Source: Siphonodentalium dalli (taxonomy: Eukaryota > Mollusca > Scaphopoda > Gadilida > Siphonodentaliidae). From it: 64,000 nucleotides of DNA. The notes beneath the pieces are model-generated. The model had not been told where the DNA came from and searched no databases. It was given only the letters and a program-made list of their open reading frames with translations. The stretch spans positions 63,565,897 to 63,629,896 of the forward strand of contig CP136063.1 of assembly GCA_032622095.1 (NCBI GenBank). Reading direction: 5' to 3'. Shown one piece after another: positions 24,455 to 35,168 of this stretch (position 1 is its first letter; each line of letters starts with the position of its first letter). Position numbers and translations under genes: made by a program.

Positions 24455-24700
24455 TGTCCGTATCAATGCGATAAGTGCGGGAAATTATTTACTAATAACA
24501 CTGAACTGACCAAACACACGATATAGTTCACACCGAGGCTCGTTCATACCATTGTGATATATGCGGGAAATAATTTAATAAGACGAGTTACTTGGTGGAA
24601 CATAATCCACACCGAAAAAAATACATCAGATAATTCACACCGGCGAGATCGTCCGTACCCATGTGATGTGTGCAAGAAATAATTTTACATGATCATGCCC
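24455..24700 (+). pseudogene. decayed 3' fingers of ZNF-C
   Basis: Beyond the TAA, finger-like DNA continues with stops and indels: TATCAATGCGATAAGTGCGG, then GTGATATATGCGGGAAATAA and CGTACCCATGTGATGTGTGC. This shows erosion from the 3' end. Confidence 0.75.
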
Positions 24701-24729
24701 TTATTCCATTTAATAAACCCATTCTATAA

Positions 24730-25200
24730 ATTGTGATGAATTATCTCTTCATATAGTAAAGGCCCCTGTCCGGAAACACTTGTATCAATTAAGATTGGGA
24801 TATTTTATTATGAAATGAGAGGATTAACTGGGACACTTTATTGTTTTATTTTTAGAACAAACCATTCAGGCGATACATATATAGCGATAGAGATCATTAG
24901 GCTGTTCCCATAGCTAAGTTCCGAACGCAAGATATCCCATATTGAATATTTGTATTGTTTTGTTCCATAGTTATAAGCGATAATGAGTCCAATGAACGTT
25001 TATTTGTGACAAAATTACACAATACAATTTCTGGTATATATTAATAGAAACCACTATTGTTCGTTAGCAAATCATCCAATATTATAGAAATATAATCCAT
25101 ATTAATCGATAGAAGCATTTCCGGACAGGAGTCTTCGATTCCATTATTTTATATCGTGGTAGCTATATAGCACATGTTTACAAAGAGTTAGACAATCTTT
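24730..25200 (-). mobile_element. diverged MITE-1-type copy, whose terminus seeds a satellite
   Basis: Reverse-oriented relative of MITE-1: GATGAATTATCTCTTCATAT start, GCGATAATGAGTCCAATGAACG and ATCGATAGAAGCATTTCCGG interior. It runs into the 50-bp tandem array at its terminal TACAAAGAG end. Confidence 0.75.
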
Positions 25201-25752
25201 ATACCCCGGTTACTAAATAACACATGTTTACAATGAGATAGACCAGCTTTATACCCGGTAACTATATAACACATGTTTACAAAGAGATAGACCATCTTTA
25301 TACCCCGGTAACTATATAGCACATGTTTACAAAGAGATAGACCATCTTTATACACCGGTAACTATATAACACATGTTTACAAAGAGATAGACCATCTTTA
25401 TACCCCGGTAACTATATAGCATATGTTTACAAAGAGATAAACCATATGTATACCCCGGTAACATATATAGCACATGTGTACAAAGAGATATACCATCTTT
25501 ATACCCCGGTAACTATATAACACATGTTTACAAAGGGATAGACAATCTTTATACACCGGTAACATATATAACACATGTTTACAAAGAGATAGACCATCGT
25601 TATACCCCGGTAACTATATAACACATGTTTACAAAGAGATAGACAATCTTTATACACCGGTAAACATATAGCACATGTTTACAAAGAGATAGACAATCTT
25701 TATACACCGGTAAACATATAGCACATGTTTGCAAAGAGATAGACCATCTTTA
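25138..25752. repeat. 50-bp satellite derived from the MITE-1 terminus, ~12 units
   Basis: About twelve units of roughly 50 bp, each ACCCCGGTAACTATATAACA then CATGTTTACAAAGAGATAGA then CCATCTTTAT. Each unit matches the last ~50 bp of a reverse-oriented MITE-1, so the element's end has been tandemly amplified. Units differ by a few bases. Confidence 0.9.
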
Positions 25753-25965
25753 ACAATTTAGATAGTTTCCTGGGTATGAAATAATAGGTATGAGTCCAGA
25801 TCCCGACCCAAACACGATTCTATCAATTACTATTGATTTTATTTCGATAAATTTCAACACTTCTTTGTTCTATAAATAGAACTTTTAGATAGAGGGATCC
25901 AGCTGGTGCACCGCAAAATGTCTCAGATTAAGTGTATCTATTGTAATATTAAGTGCGAATGAAGT
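25753..25965 (-). mobile_element. MITE-1-type fragment after the satellite
   Basis: Reverse-oriented: GGGTATGAAATAATAGGTATGA, TCTATCAATTACTATTGATT and TTATTTCGATAA segments match the right-terminal region of the element. Confidence 0.65.
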
Positions 25966-26126
25966 AGATAAGACCTGGAATTTAGCATATGCTTATTTTT
26001 CAATGATTAAAATAACTGAAATAGCAAAAAATATATATAAAGAACACGGTCATGAATATCAGGGATACGGAAGTTTGGAGCCGCCTCATACAGAAATAAA
26101 TTCCACGCCTAGATAGGCGTTTATTC

Positions 26127-26295
26127 GACGACCATCGCGTGGTTATGCCGGTCATCTGCGTAGTTACGCCGATCATCGGAATAGTTACGCCGATCGTCGG
26201 AATAGTTACGCCGATCATCGGAATAGTTACGCCGATCATCGATAGGCGTAGTTACGCCGACCATCGACGTAGTTGAGCCGATCATCGGCGTATAT
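26127..26295. repeat. 21-bp minisatellite, ~8 units
   Basis: Units of GTTACGCCGATCATCGGAAT-type, mostly spaced 21 bp (gttacgcc at 26163, 26184, 26205, 26226), then 25 and 21. Each unit contains a near-palindrome CCGATCATCGG. A minus-strand ORF here (GVTIPMI repeats) is a repeat artefact. Confidence 0.8.
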
Positions 26296-26598
26296 ACATT
26301 TTATTGTTTAATTTTGTGACTAATTATCACTTACAACTATGGAATAAAACAATACAAACAATCAATCTGGGACATTTAACTTTTGGGGCGTACCCTTGTG
26401 ATCTCTATCACTATATGGTATCATCTGAATGGTCTATTGCACAGAACAATAAAGTGTCCCATTTAATCATCTCTTTTTATAATAAAATCCTTATTAATTG
26501 AGAGCGTTTCCGGACAGGGATCTTCAATTCATATTTATTATGTTATACCCACGAAACTATTTCAAAATTGTTATATGAAGAGATAATCCATCTTTAAT
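26296..26598 (+). mobile_element. MITE-1-type right half (diverged subfamily)
   Basis: Matches the right half: TATGGAATAAAACAATACAA, CAATCTGGGACATTTAACTT, ACCCACGAAACTATTTC, ending GATAATCCATCTTTAA. It belongs with the subfamily forming the outer element at 35.2-36.2 kb. Confidence 0.75.
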
Positions 26599-29095
26599 TT
26601 TGATTTTATTTCGAATATGTTCTGATATAATACGATGATTAAAAGGGACAATTAATTGTATCAATGTTCGTTGACCAAACTTCAAAATATCGAAATGATC
26701 AGTAAGATTTGTTGAATATATTCCCTATGTCTGTTTTAAATGTTAGTTTCGCTACACGGGCAGACTTTCTGTAATCTTTCATCGAGAAGGTTTCGGCCAA
26801 ACTCCATGCAGCGCCCTCTCCGTTATCATTAAGAACGATCACTGCCTGTGGGATGGTACATCTATTTTTTACATTTGGTCGGAACTTTATTTAGTCACCT
26901 ATTATCTTATTTTGACCACCAAAACTTTGCAATAATGATAATTTTTTCGATAGTGATAAGAATAATATGAACTGAGACAGACGTAAAACATAAGAACTAA
27001 GGTATTGTCAGAAATCCTTAACAAATGTCCTTGTGGGAGATTAATATTATCCATCATGACCTGGGGTGTGGGATGGAAAAATCTCACCCGAGGGGCCAGA
27101 TATTTGGGCCGGACACGAGGCTTGCCGAGTGTCCGGACCAATTATCTGGCCCCGATGGTGAGATATTCCATGCCCACATCCCAGGTCATGATGGATCATT
27201 TTTCTCCCAACACAAGAGCCTCATTCAGATTTATACCAATCATTGGCAGACTCCAGTAGCTTTATAACGGTATATCTGGGGATAAATCTGATGCTATATT
27301 CGTGATTATATGGGATGATTTCGGTATATACCAAATGTATATAGTGTAAAAAACAAAGCGCGCCATCCGTGCTCTCAGGGTTAATACGTTAGAGTGAAAT
27401 TGACACGGTCTTGTGAAATCGACATGATACGTCACATCGTTGCACCTGCACATATTCCGAAAAACGCGCGTATTGATATGAAGTATAAACAACTAGACTA
27501 ATCGATTTTGTCATGGGAAATGCCCATATCGCTACCATTAGAAAAGGAAACATGTGAATATATGACAGACAAATGTTAGTTAGACGCGATCGACGATTTA
27601 TTGCAACGATGACAACTGTTCGAATGTGGAACTATTTCGTTCGTCATTTGTAAATCGGCTATTGTTTACGAGTTACGAAATGTGCATGCCAGTTTCGCTT
27701 TGGAGGCCTTCTGTTTTTGATGGAATGTGTTCGCACAATTAGTAGTTTATATTCCATGTTGTGCAACTCTGCGTCTGCAAAGTGAGGTTATGTTGAAGGT
27801 TCTTCGTGATTAACATGTTCGAAGCTTATCTCCTATTCTCCATGTGTATTAGCGTCCACGAATTCGTCCGTATTTATTGACTTGAAACGCGAAGCGTAAC
27901 TGGTTGGTCGCCATTGTTTTAGTTCAAACAAAACATGATGACGGATTGTTAAATTAGCTCTTAATCAAATAAGTAAAGCGGTCACGTGGGTGGGGTGATA
28001 CAGATGGTCACGTGTTATGTGCGACAGGGAAATCTCACCCAGCTATCTCACACGGGCTGCCTGTGCTAAAGTTTGTAGGGGGTGGGAGAAAACTCTGTCT
28101 GGGTTGTTGGGTTTCGGCTTGTCTTGTCTTAATAAGGAAAATGTCAGACATACAGGTAGTTCTAGTTATTATCACCATACGCGTGTTTTATTTGCAAGTC
28201 AAGTGCGCATATTCGGATGCTAAGGTTTACACTCTGAAAAAAGTAAAAGGCCATAGACCCCTGCCGCCCCTGTGCGCATTTTGAATTGATATATTAAATG
28301 GGTGTCTATACAGTAACTACTGGGGCCTATGTATAGACGAACGCTTGTAAAAGCATATGACAAATTCCTGAGAACAATTGCAATAGAAACGCTTATCATT
28401 TAATCGTCTGGTCGGTTTCGCGTGAATATACAAGAGAGCACTGTGAAAATTCGCGAATTCGCACCGTGTCTTGGGCGGAATGCAAACCAGTTCTCACGGG
28501 GCAGGTGCGACCCCAATCGTCACCCTCGTCGAATCGGCTTACCTATTTCAGACTCGTCTGTACACAGTAACCATATTGCCGACGGACTACTTTAAATTTG
28601 AATATCCCGAGGGTTGTCGGAGTAGAACGAAGTATTTTTAGTTCCGTAAACTGGGAATTCCCAAATCTATTTCTGCATTCATGCCAGCGGTGTTTGTATT
28701 TCTCCTATTCGTGTAACAATTTTTAGCAAATATAATTAATGATACCGATACCGGTTTGATTTGTTGTGAAATTGTGTGAATATGTTCCATTTCCATCGTG
28801 TTTCTTTTACGAAAATTTCACAACACTCTATAATACAAAATCCAAAAACACGGGATCGTCTATAAATTCAATGACAATTGACATTGCTGGTATTGACATT
28901 TAAAGTCATCATTAGTCATGGTATTTAAATTAAAATTACAAAATATGCATAACATGTTGAAAAATTCCACATAATCCAGACTACAATAAAATATGTATGC
29001 CAAATTCAATCAGAAAATGTGCTGAATAAGAAGGAAGCTGCCAACACAGTTTGGGATCAAGAATGGCTGAGAAAACATTAAGCAGTACCAGTTGT
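26599..29095. other. intergenic sequence
   Basis: Apart from the hairpin at 27049, no gene is recognised. Short ORFs (for example 28012-28284) have no domain. Confidence 0.35.
27049..27196. repeat. 148-bp near-perfect inverted repeat (hairpin)
   Basis: Arms of ~54 bp start ATCCATCATGACCTGGG and end with the complement CCCAGGTCATGATGGAT. The centre holds a second GC-rich nested pair (GCCGGACAC / GTGTCCGGA). It would fold into one long stem. Probably a palindromic MITE. Confidence 0.8.
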
Positions 29096-29238
29096 TGCAG
29101 TCCAACAAATTAGACTATTCGGGTTAAGATATACTTTAATATTTGGACATTTACGATTATCTTAACACTTAAGAGGTCCGTAAACGTCCAAATATTAAAA
29201 TCCCTCTTAATCCGAAAGTCTAATTTGTTGGACTACAG
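29096..29238. repeat. palindromic MITE with 8-9 bp flanking repeat
   Basis: Arms of ~60 bp: CAGTCCAACAAATTAGACT at the left and AGTCTAATTTGTTGGACTAC at the right, meeting around a short AT-rich loop. CAGTTGTTG or AGTTGTTG occurs on both sides. An 8-bp duplication would suggest a hAT mobiliser (inference). Confidence 0.7.
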
Positions 29239-30879
29239 TTGTTGTTGTTGATGATGATGTTCCCCCGTTGATTTGTCGAGGCACCTCTGGTAGAGTAGAA
29301 TTAGTTGTCGTCCTTAAGAATAATCCTCCACGAATATTTTGAATATTGCGACACTCGTTGATCCTCAAAACAAGCTGCACATCCGTAGCCTTATATATAT
29401 CAGTATTTACAACTATATACCTTAAGGTCTGGAAGTATACTGTACATGTATAGTAAGTGGCACCCTAGGGATTACACTGTGACCGTTGTTTGAGTATTGC
29501 CGTTCTCACTCGGTGGATTTTTATAGAGATGTTCTCAGCTGCATAGTTCTATGTGGTTGGTTGTATAGGTTCGTCAAATTTGTACTCCAACTAGAGCGAC
29601 TGTTTTTTGTCGACCAGATAGTGTCATCTGTTGAGAAGATGAGACTCGTACAGTCGGATACAAGCAATCCAGTACACCAAGAGAAACAAATTATTTCGTC
29701 AGTCAAGAAGTTGAAACTAACGCAAAAACCAAATCCCCCAATAATATTTTGGCAAAGCTGAAAGCATAACCCCTATGTCAGCCGAGAACTGCAAACAAAA
29801 TTGACCAAATACCCTCGGTGTCAAGTTTTTAAACAATTGACGGAAAAATGTAGGAATACAAGTTCAGATAAAGTTTTGCATGTTGCGAAAAAAAGTCGTG
29901 AGGGGGATAATTCCACAAAAAAGTAAGACGGACCTCATAATCACAAGTGCATGGGTTACCTTGGTACTAAATATACTATAAAAAACTATATCAACAAATT
30001 TGACAAACAAATGTAGGAATATAATCTCATACAAAATTATGCACATGACGGTCATGACCACATAGAAGAAAACTAGTTTTCACCCTTATTTGTAAAAAAA
30101 ATTGCCCCTCAATTATGTGTATCACAACATAAATTCAGGAAAGACGCAATGTGAAACATACTGAGAACCTGGTGTGGATTGAACAGCAGTGGGGTCTCAA
30201 GCCTATCTACCCCGTCACATTAGAAAATGCCATTAAATGGCATACATTGTAAGTATAATGTACATCATACATCATACATGTAGCTTGAGGGTGGAAGTGA
30301 TCCATCATACTGCCATTCAATTCAACCAGGCCAGGCCCGCTTGTTTCATGTATCTTTCCATCTCTGACTGAATGTCCTCGGAATAAATTATAAACTGTTT
30401 TTGCAGTCGCCTAAACTTGACTCATGTAAAATACTATAACTCTAGCGAGTAATATACAATGACAGAAAACCTGGACTTGACAACCAATGACATGAGGTCA
30501 GCAATATCATGGTACTACATGTTGTACCCAGTATATACTTGAGCAGAAAGTCCCAATAATTGTCTCCAAGTTTATCATCCACATTCATTACTTTAGCCAA
30601 CAACATCTAGGTTATTACAGTGCATGCAGGTAATGGTCACAGGATAATTGGATAGTTGGGGTTTTAGCCCTTCAAGAATTTGTTCCAGAATATCATCTAT
30701 CTTTACATAATTATAAATGTTTGGTAACCTTTCGCGCAATTCCAAATATATATTTGGTTTATCTGGATTTTTCCAAGACCAATTGACTATTCTGAACTGC
30801 AGGCATTGCTGTAGTTGCTTGATGGCGGCAGGAGTACATGTTGAATTTTTCTTACATTAAAACATGTAGGGGCCCGTTC
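29239..30879. other. intergenic sequence
   Basis: No gene recognised. A 91-codon ORF at 29486-29761 has no identifiable domain. The second copy of the dispersed repeat lies at about 30150-30345. Confidence 0.35.
30150..30345 (+). repeat. dispersed repeat, copy 2
   Basis: Shares GAGAACCTGGTGTG, CAGTGGGGTCTC, GTAGCTTGAGG and CAACCAGGC in the same order with the copy at 15430. It carries an extra internal ATAC/TACATCATAC stretch. Confidence 0.5.
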
Positions 30880-31700
30880 ATATCATTTATCATTCAATAT
30901 GACTATGCTATGCGACTAAGAAAAAGTATCGTTGGTGACAATGAGGCATATATTTTCTGTGAAAGAGGAAATAATTAAAGTTCTGAGAATTTTCATTGGA
31001 TATTACCTAGTTAATCTCCCCTCCCCACCTGAATTGTTTTTACCTCAACACCAGTTAATCTTATTTTATCATTCAATACATGTATGACTATGCGAATAAG
31101 AAAAACTATCATTGGTGACAAGGAAGCATGTTTTTTCTCCGGCTGAGGCGTTAATAGTTTGGAAATTTTTGTAGACTATTGAAAAATTTAGGCGGTGGTG
31201 GGGCAGGCGGGGTTTTCGGGGGGGTGGGGTGTGAGATAAACAGGGTAATTTAAACTAATTTCCAATCTGTAATGGCTCTGCTGATGAAAAAACATACCGA
31301 TACTTACTTGTCACCATGGATAGATTTTCTTAGTCGAATTGTCATATTGAATGATAAAATTAGACTAACTGACCACTACATGTCAAGGTAAGACAAATTC
31401 AGAGGGGGGGGGGGGGAGAGGGGGGGGGGGTAAACTAGCTAATTTGTAAGTAAAATTCTCCAAACTTTAATTATTGCCTCTTTCACAGAAAACACATGCC
31501 TCTTTGTCACTGATGATTGGGGGGGGGGAATAATCTGGGTAATTTAATTTTCAACAAAAATAAATTCTGCACTGTATTAAATGGCTCTGCTGAAGATAAA
31601 ACATGCTTTGTTGTCACCAATGATTGTTTTCCGAGTCACATACATGTAGTCATATTGAATGATAAAATGAGAGTATCTGGCTACTACATGTTAACTCTTC
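30880..31700. repeat. cluster of direct and inverted ~200-bp repeats with poly-G tracts
   Basis: Two plus-oriented segments (near 30885 and 31065: ATCATTCAATA, TATGCGA..AAGAAAAA.TATC, TTGGTGACAA) and two inverted ones (near 31310 and 31610: TTGTCACCA, TCATATTGAATGATAAAAT). G-runs occur near 31205-31230, 31402-31430 and 31518-31528. Confidence 0.7.
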
Positions 31701-31925
31701 AATGACGGGAGCTAGCTTCCTGAAATTTTGCGAAAACCATGTGCCAATGCATTTTCGTATATATGCGAGTCTCCCATAAGGAGCCTCCCATTTATAAGAG
31801 AATACATTGGCCTAACAATATTTATACCTTGTAATTTTAAGCCACTGCATTCTCTTATATATACATGTACAAGTCACCCTTGTATTAAGCCATCTCCCTA
31901 TTGGAGACTCGCAAGCTGAAGCGCA
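31690..31925. mobile_element. degraded copy of the palindromic TTAA element (MITE-P)
   Basis: Shares GTGCCAATGCATTTTCGTAT, ATAAGAGAATACATTGGCC and GCATTCTCTTATATA with better copies at 49.4, 53.9 and 61 kb. Palindromes are eroded and the termini unclear. Confidence 0.65.
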
Positions 31926-33496
31926 AATACCCATTAACACCAATTAACTTCCCTCAGCCACCACTGAATAAGTCAGTCCATCTCATACTAGTAGTATGGG
32001 TGGAATCTGATTCTAACAATTTATGTCTCAATGTCCTGAGTCAATTTCTGCATATTAATTATTATTTGCACTTCAGCGCAATTGAATTACGCCTCGCCTT
32101 TGGTGTAAGTGTGTTGTATTTATGATTTAGTGTAAACATATTTTTATTTCCAAATCCAACATAACATAATATACAGATGATAGGAATATGCAAATATAAG
32201 AGATACGAGATAATGTACCGTATGGAATTGAGGATCAGGCAACAAGCCCGAGGGCTTATATGAAGTCTTCTCCTTTTTGGCGACATGCCCCTTCCCCAGA
32301 TATGATTTGAACTTCAGTGTAAAAGATGCTCTAACGCAAATATGGTATACATTTGCGCTTAAATAGGCTTATCTCAAATAAGGAATGAATGTGAAAAAGG
32401 CCTCCCATAAATGATTATACAATAGATTGTTGACAACTATATGTAAATGTATACATGTACTAGTACAATAATCAATATCAATAAGCAGCACAATCAATAA
32501 TTAATGTATGTATGTACTTGTCCTGTACAGTACGTGGTACTCACCATTTTTCATATTCGGCATAACTCTACAGAGTGTGACCTCCAATATTCACAAAGCA
32601 AGCCGACAATCCCCTCTGAGCCTGACACATACATGTACTGATATAGATGTAACTTGGTCCTGCATCAGCGATGTGAGTGGGCATTGGGCAAGCAATGATA
32701 ACAATCATCGGTCTTTTCCTTTGGAAACGCTTCATCTATAGCCAAGATGACAGATGGAAAATCACACTTTTCCCGATGGAATTTTTTATTCACATTTGGC
32801 ATAACTCAGATGTCTGTCGAACTGTTCAAGTTGTTTTGACATACTTATGATAATAACAGTGATTTTTTGTTGTAGAATGTTGTTGTGTTCTTTAATCACT
32901 TGGCCTACTTTAACTTTGTTGATTCAAGATCCTTGGGCTTGGTGCTAAAAATATGCTTTACTCTTACTACCTGTACCAGTACATCAATATGACACCAGTT
33001 GCTGACCGTGATTCATAGAAAGTTAAAACTGAAATGTAATAATATAAAATAACTGGTGACTTCTTCAAAGTTCTTGTCCAGTTGTAGCCAAGTAAAATAA
33101 CAGCGATGAATTTGGCTTGCATGAATTTGTCGTCCGATTTCAATGCGTCGAAAATAGGTCACATGTCGCTGCATGTCTTGATATATAATTAGCATTTTCT
33201 TTAAATTTCTGTCCACACCTGACCTATATTTGAAGATGTACGTTCATAACGACAATTTGTGTTCAAATGCAGTTCTGTGTAGCGCAAGATGTGAATATGG
33301 GCGAGCAGACTTATTGTTGAACGGCCATCACACAATCGAAGAAGAGTGCTCGGTAATATATGAATATTCAGAAGGGCAAGGTAGTTTTCCAATATCACAC
33401 CACTGTGTGCTTCCGAGCTTACGTTCCGAGGAATCGACGGAAAGTACCGAGGATTCCGATTGGTGCGACCCCGCGTGTAGGCTATGTGATCACCCA
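31926..33496. other. intergenic sequence
   Basis: No gene recognised. ORFs at 33201-33530 overlap on both strands and coincide partly with the conserved upstream block of ZNF-D. Confidence 0.35.
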
Positions 33497-33590
33497 TAGT
33501 TCTGTGGATGGTACCACTGAGTGAAACCACATAATGGGTGGCATGTTAATTCATGAACACGATATTTTCATCGTCCTTTGTTCGACGTGG
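33497..33590 (+). promoter_or_regulatory. conserved block upstream of ZNF-D
   Basis: TGTGGATGGTACCACTGAGT, GAAACCACATAATGGG, GGCATGTTAATTCA and ATTTTCATCGTCCTTTGTTC align with the blocks upstream of ZNF-B and ZNF-E. It sits about 340-430 bp before the ATG. Candidate promoter or first-exon sequence. Confidence 0.6.
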
Positions 33591-33929
33591 AAATACGTTG
33601 ATGTTAGTCACAGGTGTTGTGTGTCACGTAATTTGATCCGAATGAGAGCATAGTCACAGTGAACTATAGGAGACATGGACACTGCATCTAGGTAACGGTC
33701 AGACGGTAGCGGCACAGAATGGCGACACAAATATATCAATTGTAAATACCGGTAGCCTATAAGCCATTTTAATGGTCAACTTGGCTTTTAGCGACATCAT
33801 CATTTGGCAGCGCATACTACTAGTTTATAGATATCGGTATACGATAAAATAATGACCTGTAGTGTATTGAAGAAGAAGTTCAGAAACCTATGGGTCAAAC
33901 ACTGAACATTAATTAGACAATCCGGCACG

Positions 33930-35168
33930 ATGGGAGACGCTAACCAGATTGTAACTGTTCATGATACAATCCATACCGGGGATCGCCCACACCAGTGTAA
34001 TGTATACGTTGAATCATTCACACAGCCGGGCGATACGACGAGATGTAAGAGAAATCAATCCAAAGATCGACCATATGCATGTGATATATGCATGAAATCA
34101 TTTGTTAGGTCGAGCCACTTGACTGAACATGTAAGAATCCACACCGGAGATCGCCCTTATCATTGTGATATATGCGGGAAATCATTCAGCCGGTCGAGCA
34201 ACTTGGTGACACATACGAGAACTCACGCAGTCGATCAGACATATAAATGCGATTCCTGCCGTAAATCATTCAACGACAGTGGCAAGCTGACTAGACACCA
34301 GAGAATGCATACCGGGGATAAGCCGTACCATTGTGATATATGCGAGAAATCATTTAATCATTCAAGCCACTTGGTGAGACATAAGAGAATCCACACAGGA
34401 GATTGTCCGTATCAGTGCGATATATGTGGGAAATTATTCAACAGTAATGATCAGCTGACCAAACATAAGAGAATTCACACCGGAGATAAGCCGTACCATT
34501 GTGATATATGCGACAAATCTTTTAATCAGTCAAGTACCTTGGCGAGACATACGATAATCCACACCGGAGATCGCCCATATCAATGCGATGTCTGCGAGAA
34601 ATCATTTGCTGCCCAGAGTAGACTCATGATACATAAGTGCACCCACACCGGAGATCGGCCTTACGGTTGTGATATATGTGGGAAATCATATATTCAGCCG
34701 AGAGACCTGGTGAGACATAAGAGAACCCACACCGGGCATCGCCCTTACCGTTGCAACACGTGCGGGAAATCATTTATCCTGTCGAGCGATCTGGTGAGTC
34801 ATGAGAGAATTCACACCGGAGATCGCCCGTATCAATGCGAGCTTTGTGGGAAATCGTTCAAGCATGGTAGTAACCTGACCGCACATAGGAGAATCCACAC
34901 CGGGGATCGCCCGTATCAGTGCGACGTGTGTGAACAATCATTTACCAAAGCTAGTCAGTTGACAAAACACGAGAGCATTCACACACAAGTTAGGCCTTAT
35001 ACGTGTGATATATGCATGAAATCATTTAACAAATCGAGTCACTTGACGGAACATAAGAGAATTCACTCCGGTGATCGTCCGTATGCGTGTGAGATGTGTG
35101 AGAAGTCATTCACTCGACCGAGCGTTCTGCTGAGACATAAGAGAATCCACACCGTGCATCAGCCTTAA
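33930..35168 (+). CDS. ZNF-D: C2H2 zinc-finger protein, 13 fingers; stop supplied by a MITE
   Basis: A 412-residue intronless frame. Leader MGDANQIVTVHDTIHTGDRPHQ is followed by one degenerate finger (C23-x3-V, no proper HxxxH). Thirteen canonical C2H2 fingers then run from residue 51 at a 28-residue period to 407, with TGDRPY or TGDKPY linkers. The predicted role is nuclear DNA binding by a poly-finger array, with no effector domain visible. The MGDAN start and the upstream block match ZNF-B. The frame ends ...HQP-TAA, and that TAA is the last three bases of the TTAA at the left edge of a MITE (35165). Eroded fingers resume beyond the nested MITEs at 36245, so the original protein was longer. 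It still encodes a coherent product. Confidence 0.85.
   Translation: MGDANQIVTVHDTIHTGDRPHQCNVYVESFTQPGDTTRCKRNQSKDRPYACDICMKSFVRSSHLTEHVRIHTGDRPYHCDICGKSFSRSSNLVTHTRTHAVDQTYKCDSCRKSFNDSGKLTRHQRMHTGDKPYHCDICEKSFNHSSHLVRHKRIHTGDCPYQCDICGKLFNSNDQLTKHKRIHTGDKPYHCDICDKSFNQSSTLARHTIIHTGDRPYQCDVCEKSFAAQSRLMIHKCTHTGDRPYGCDICGKSYIQPRDLVRHKRTHTGHRPYRCNTCGKSFILSSDLVSHERIHTGDRPYQCELCGKSFKHGSNLTAHRRIHTGDRPYQCDVCEQSFTKASQLTKHESIHTQVRPYTCDICMKSFNKSSHLTEHKRIHSGDRPYACEMCEKSFTRPSVLLRHKRIHTVHQP

Noticed and set aside
25138-25752. Possible CRISPR-like array
   Set aside because: Units are contiguous direct repeats of a MITE end with no unique spacers, in animal DNA.
28012-28284. 90-codon ORF
   Set aside because: No domain, biased composition, and a competing frame in the same place.
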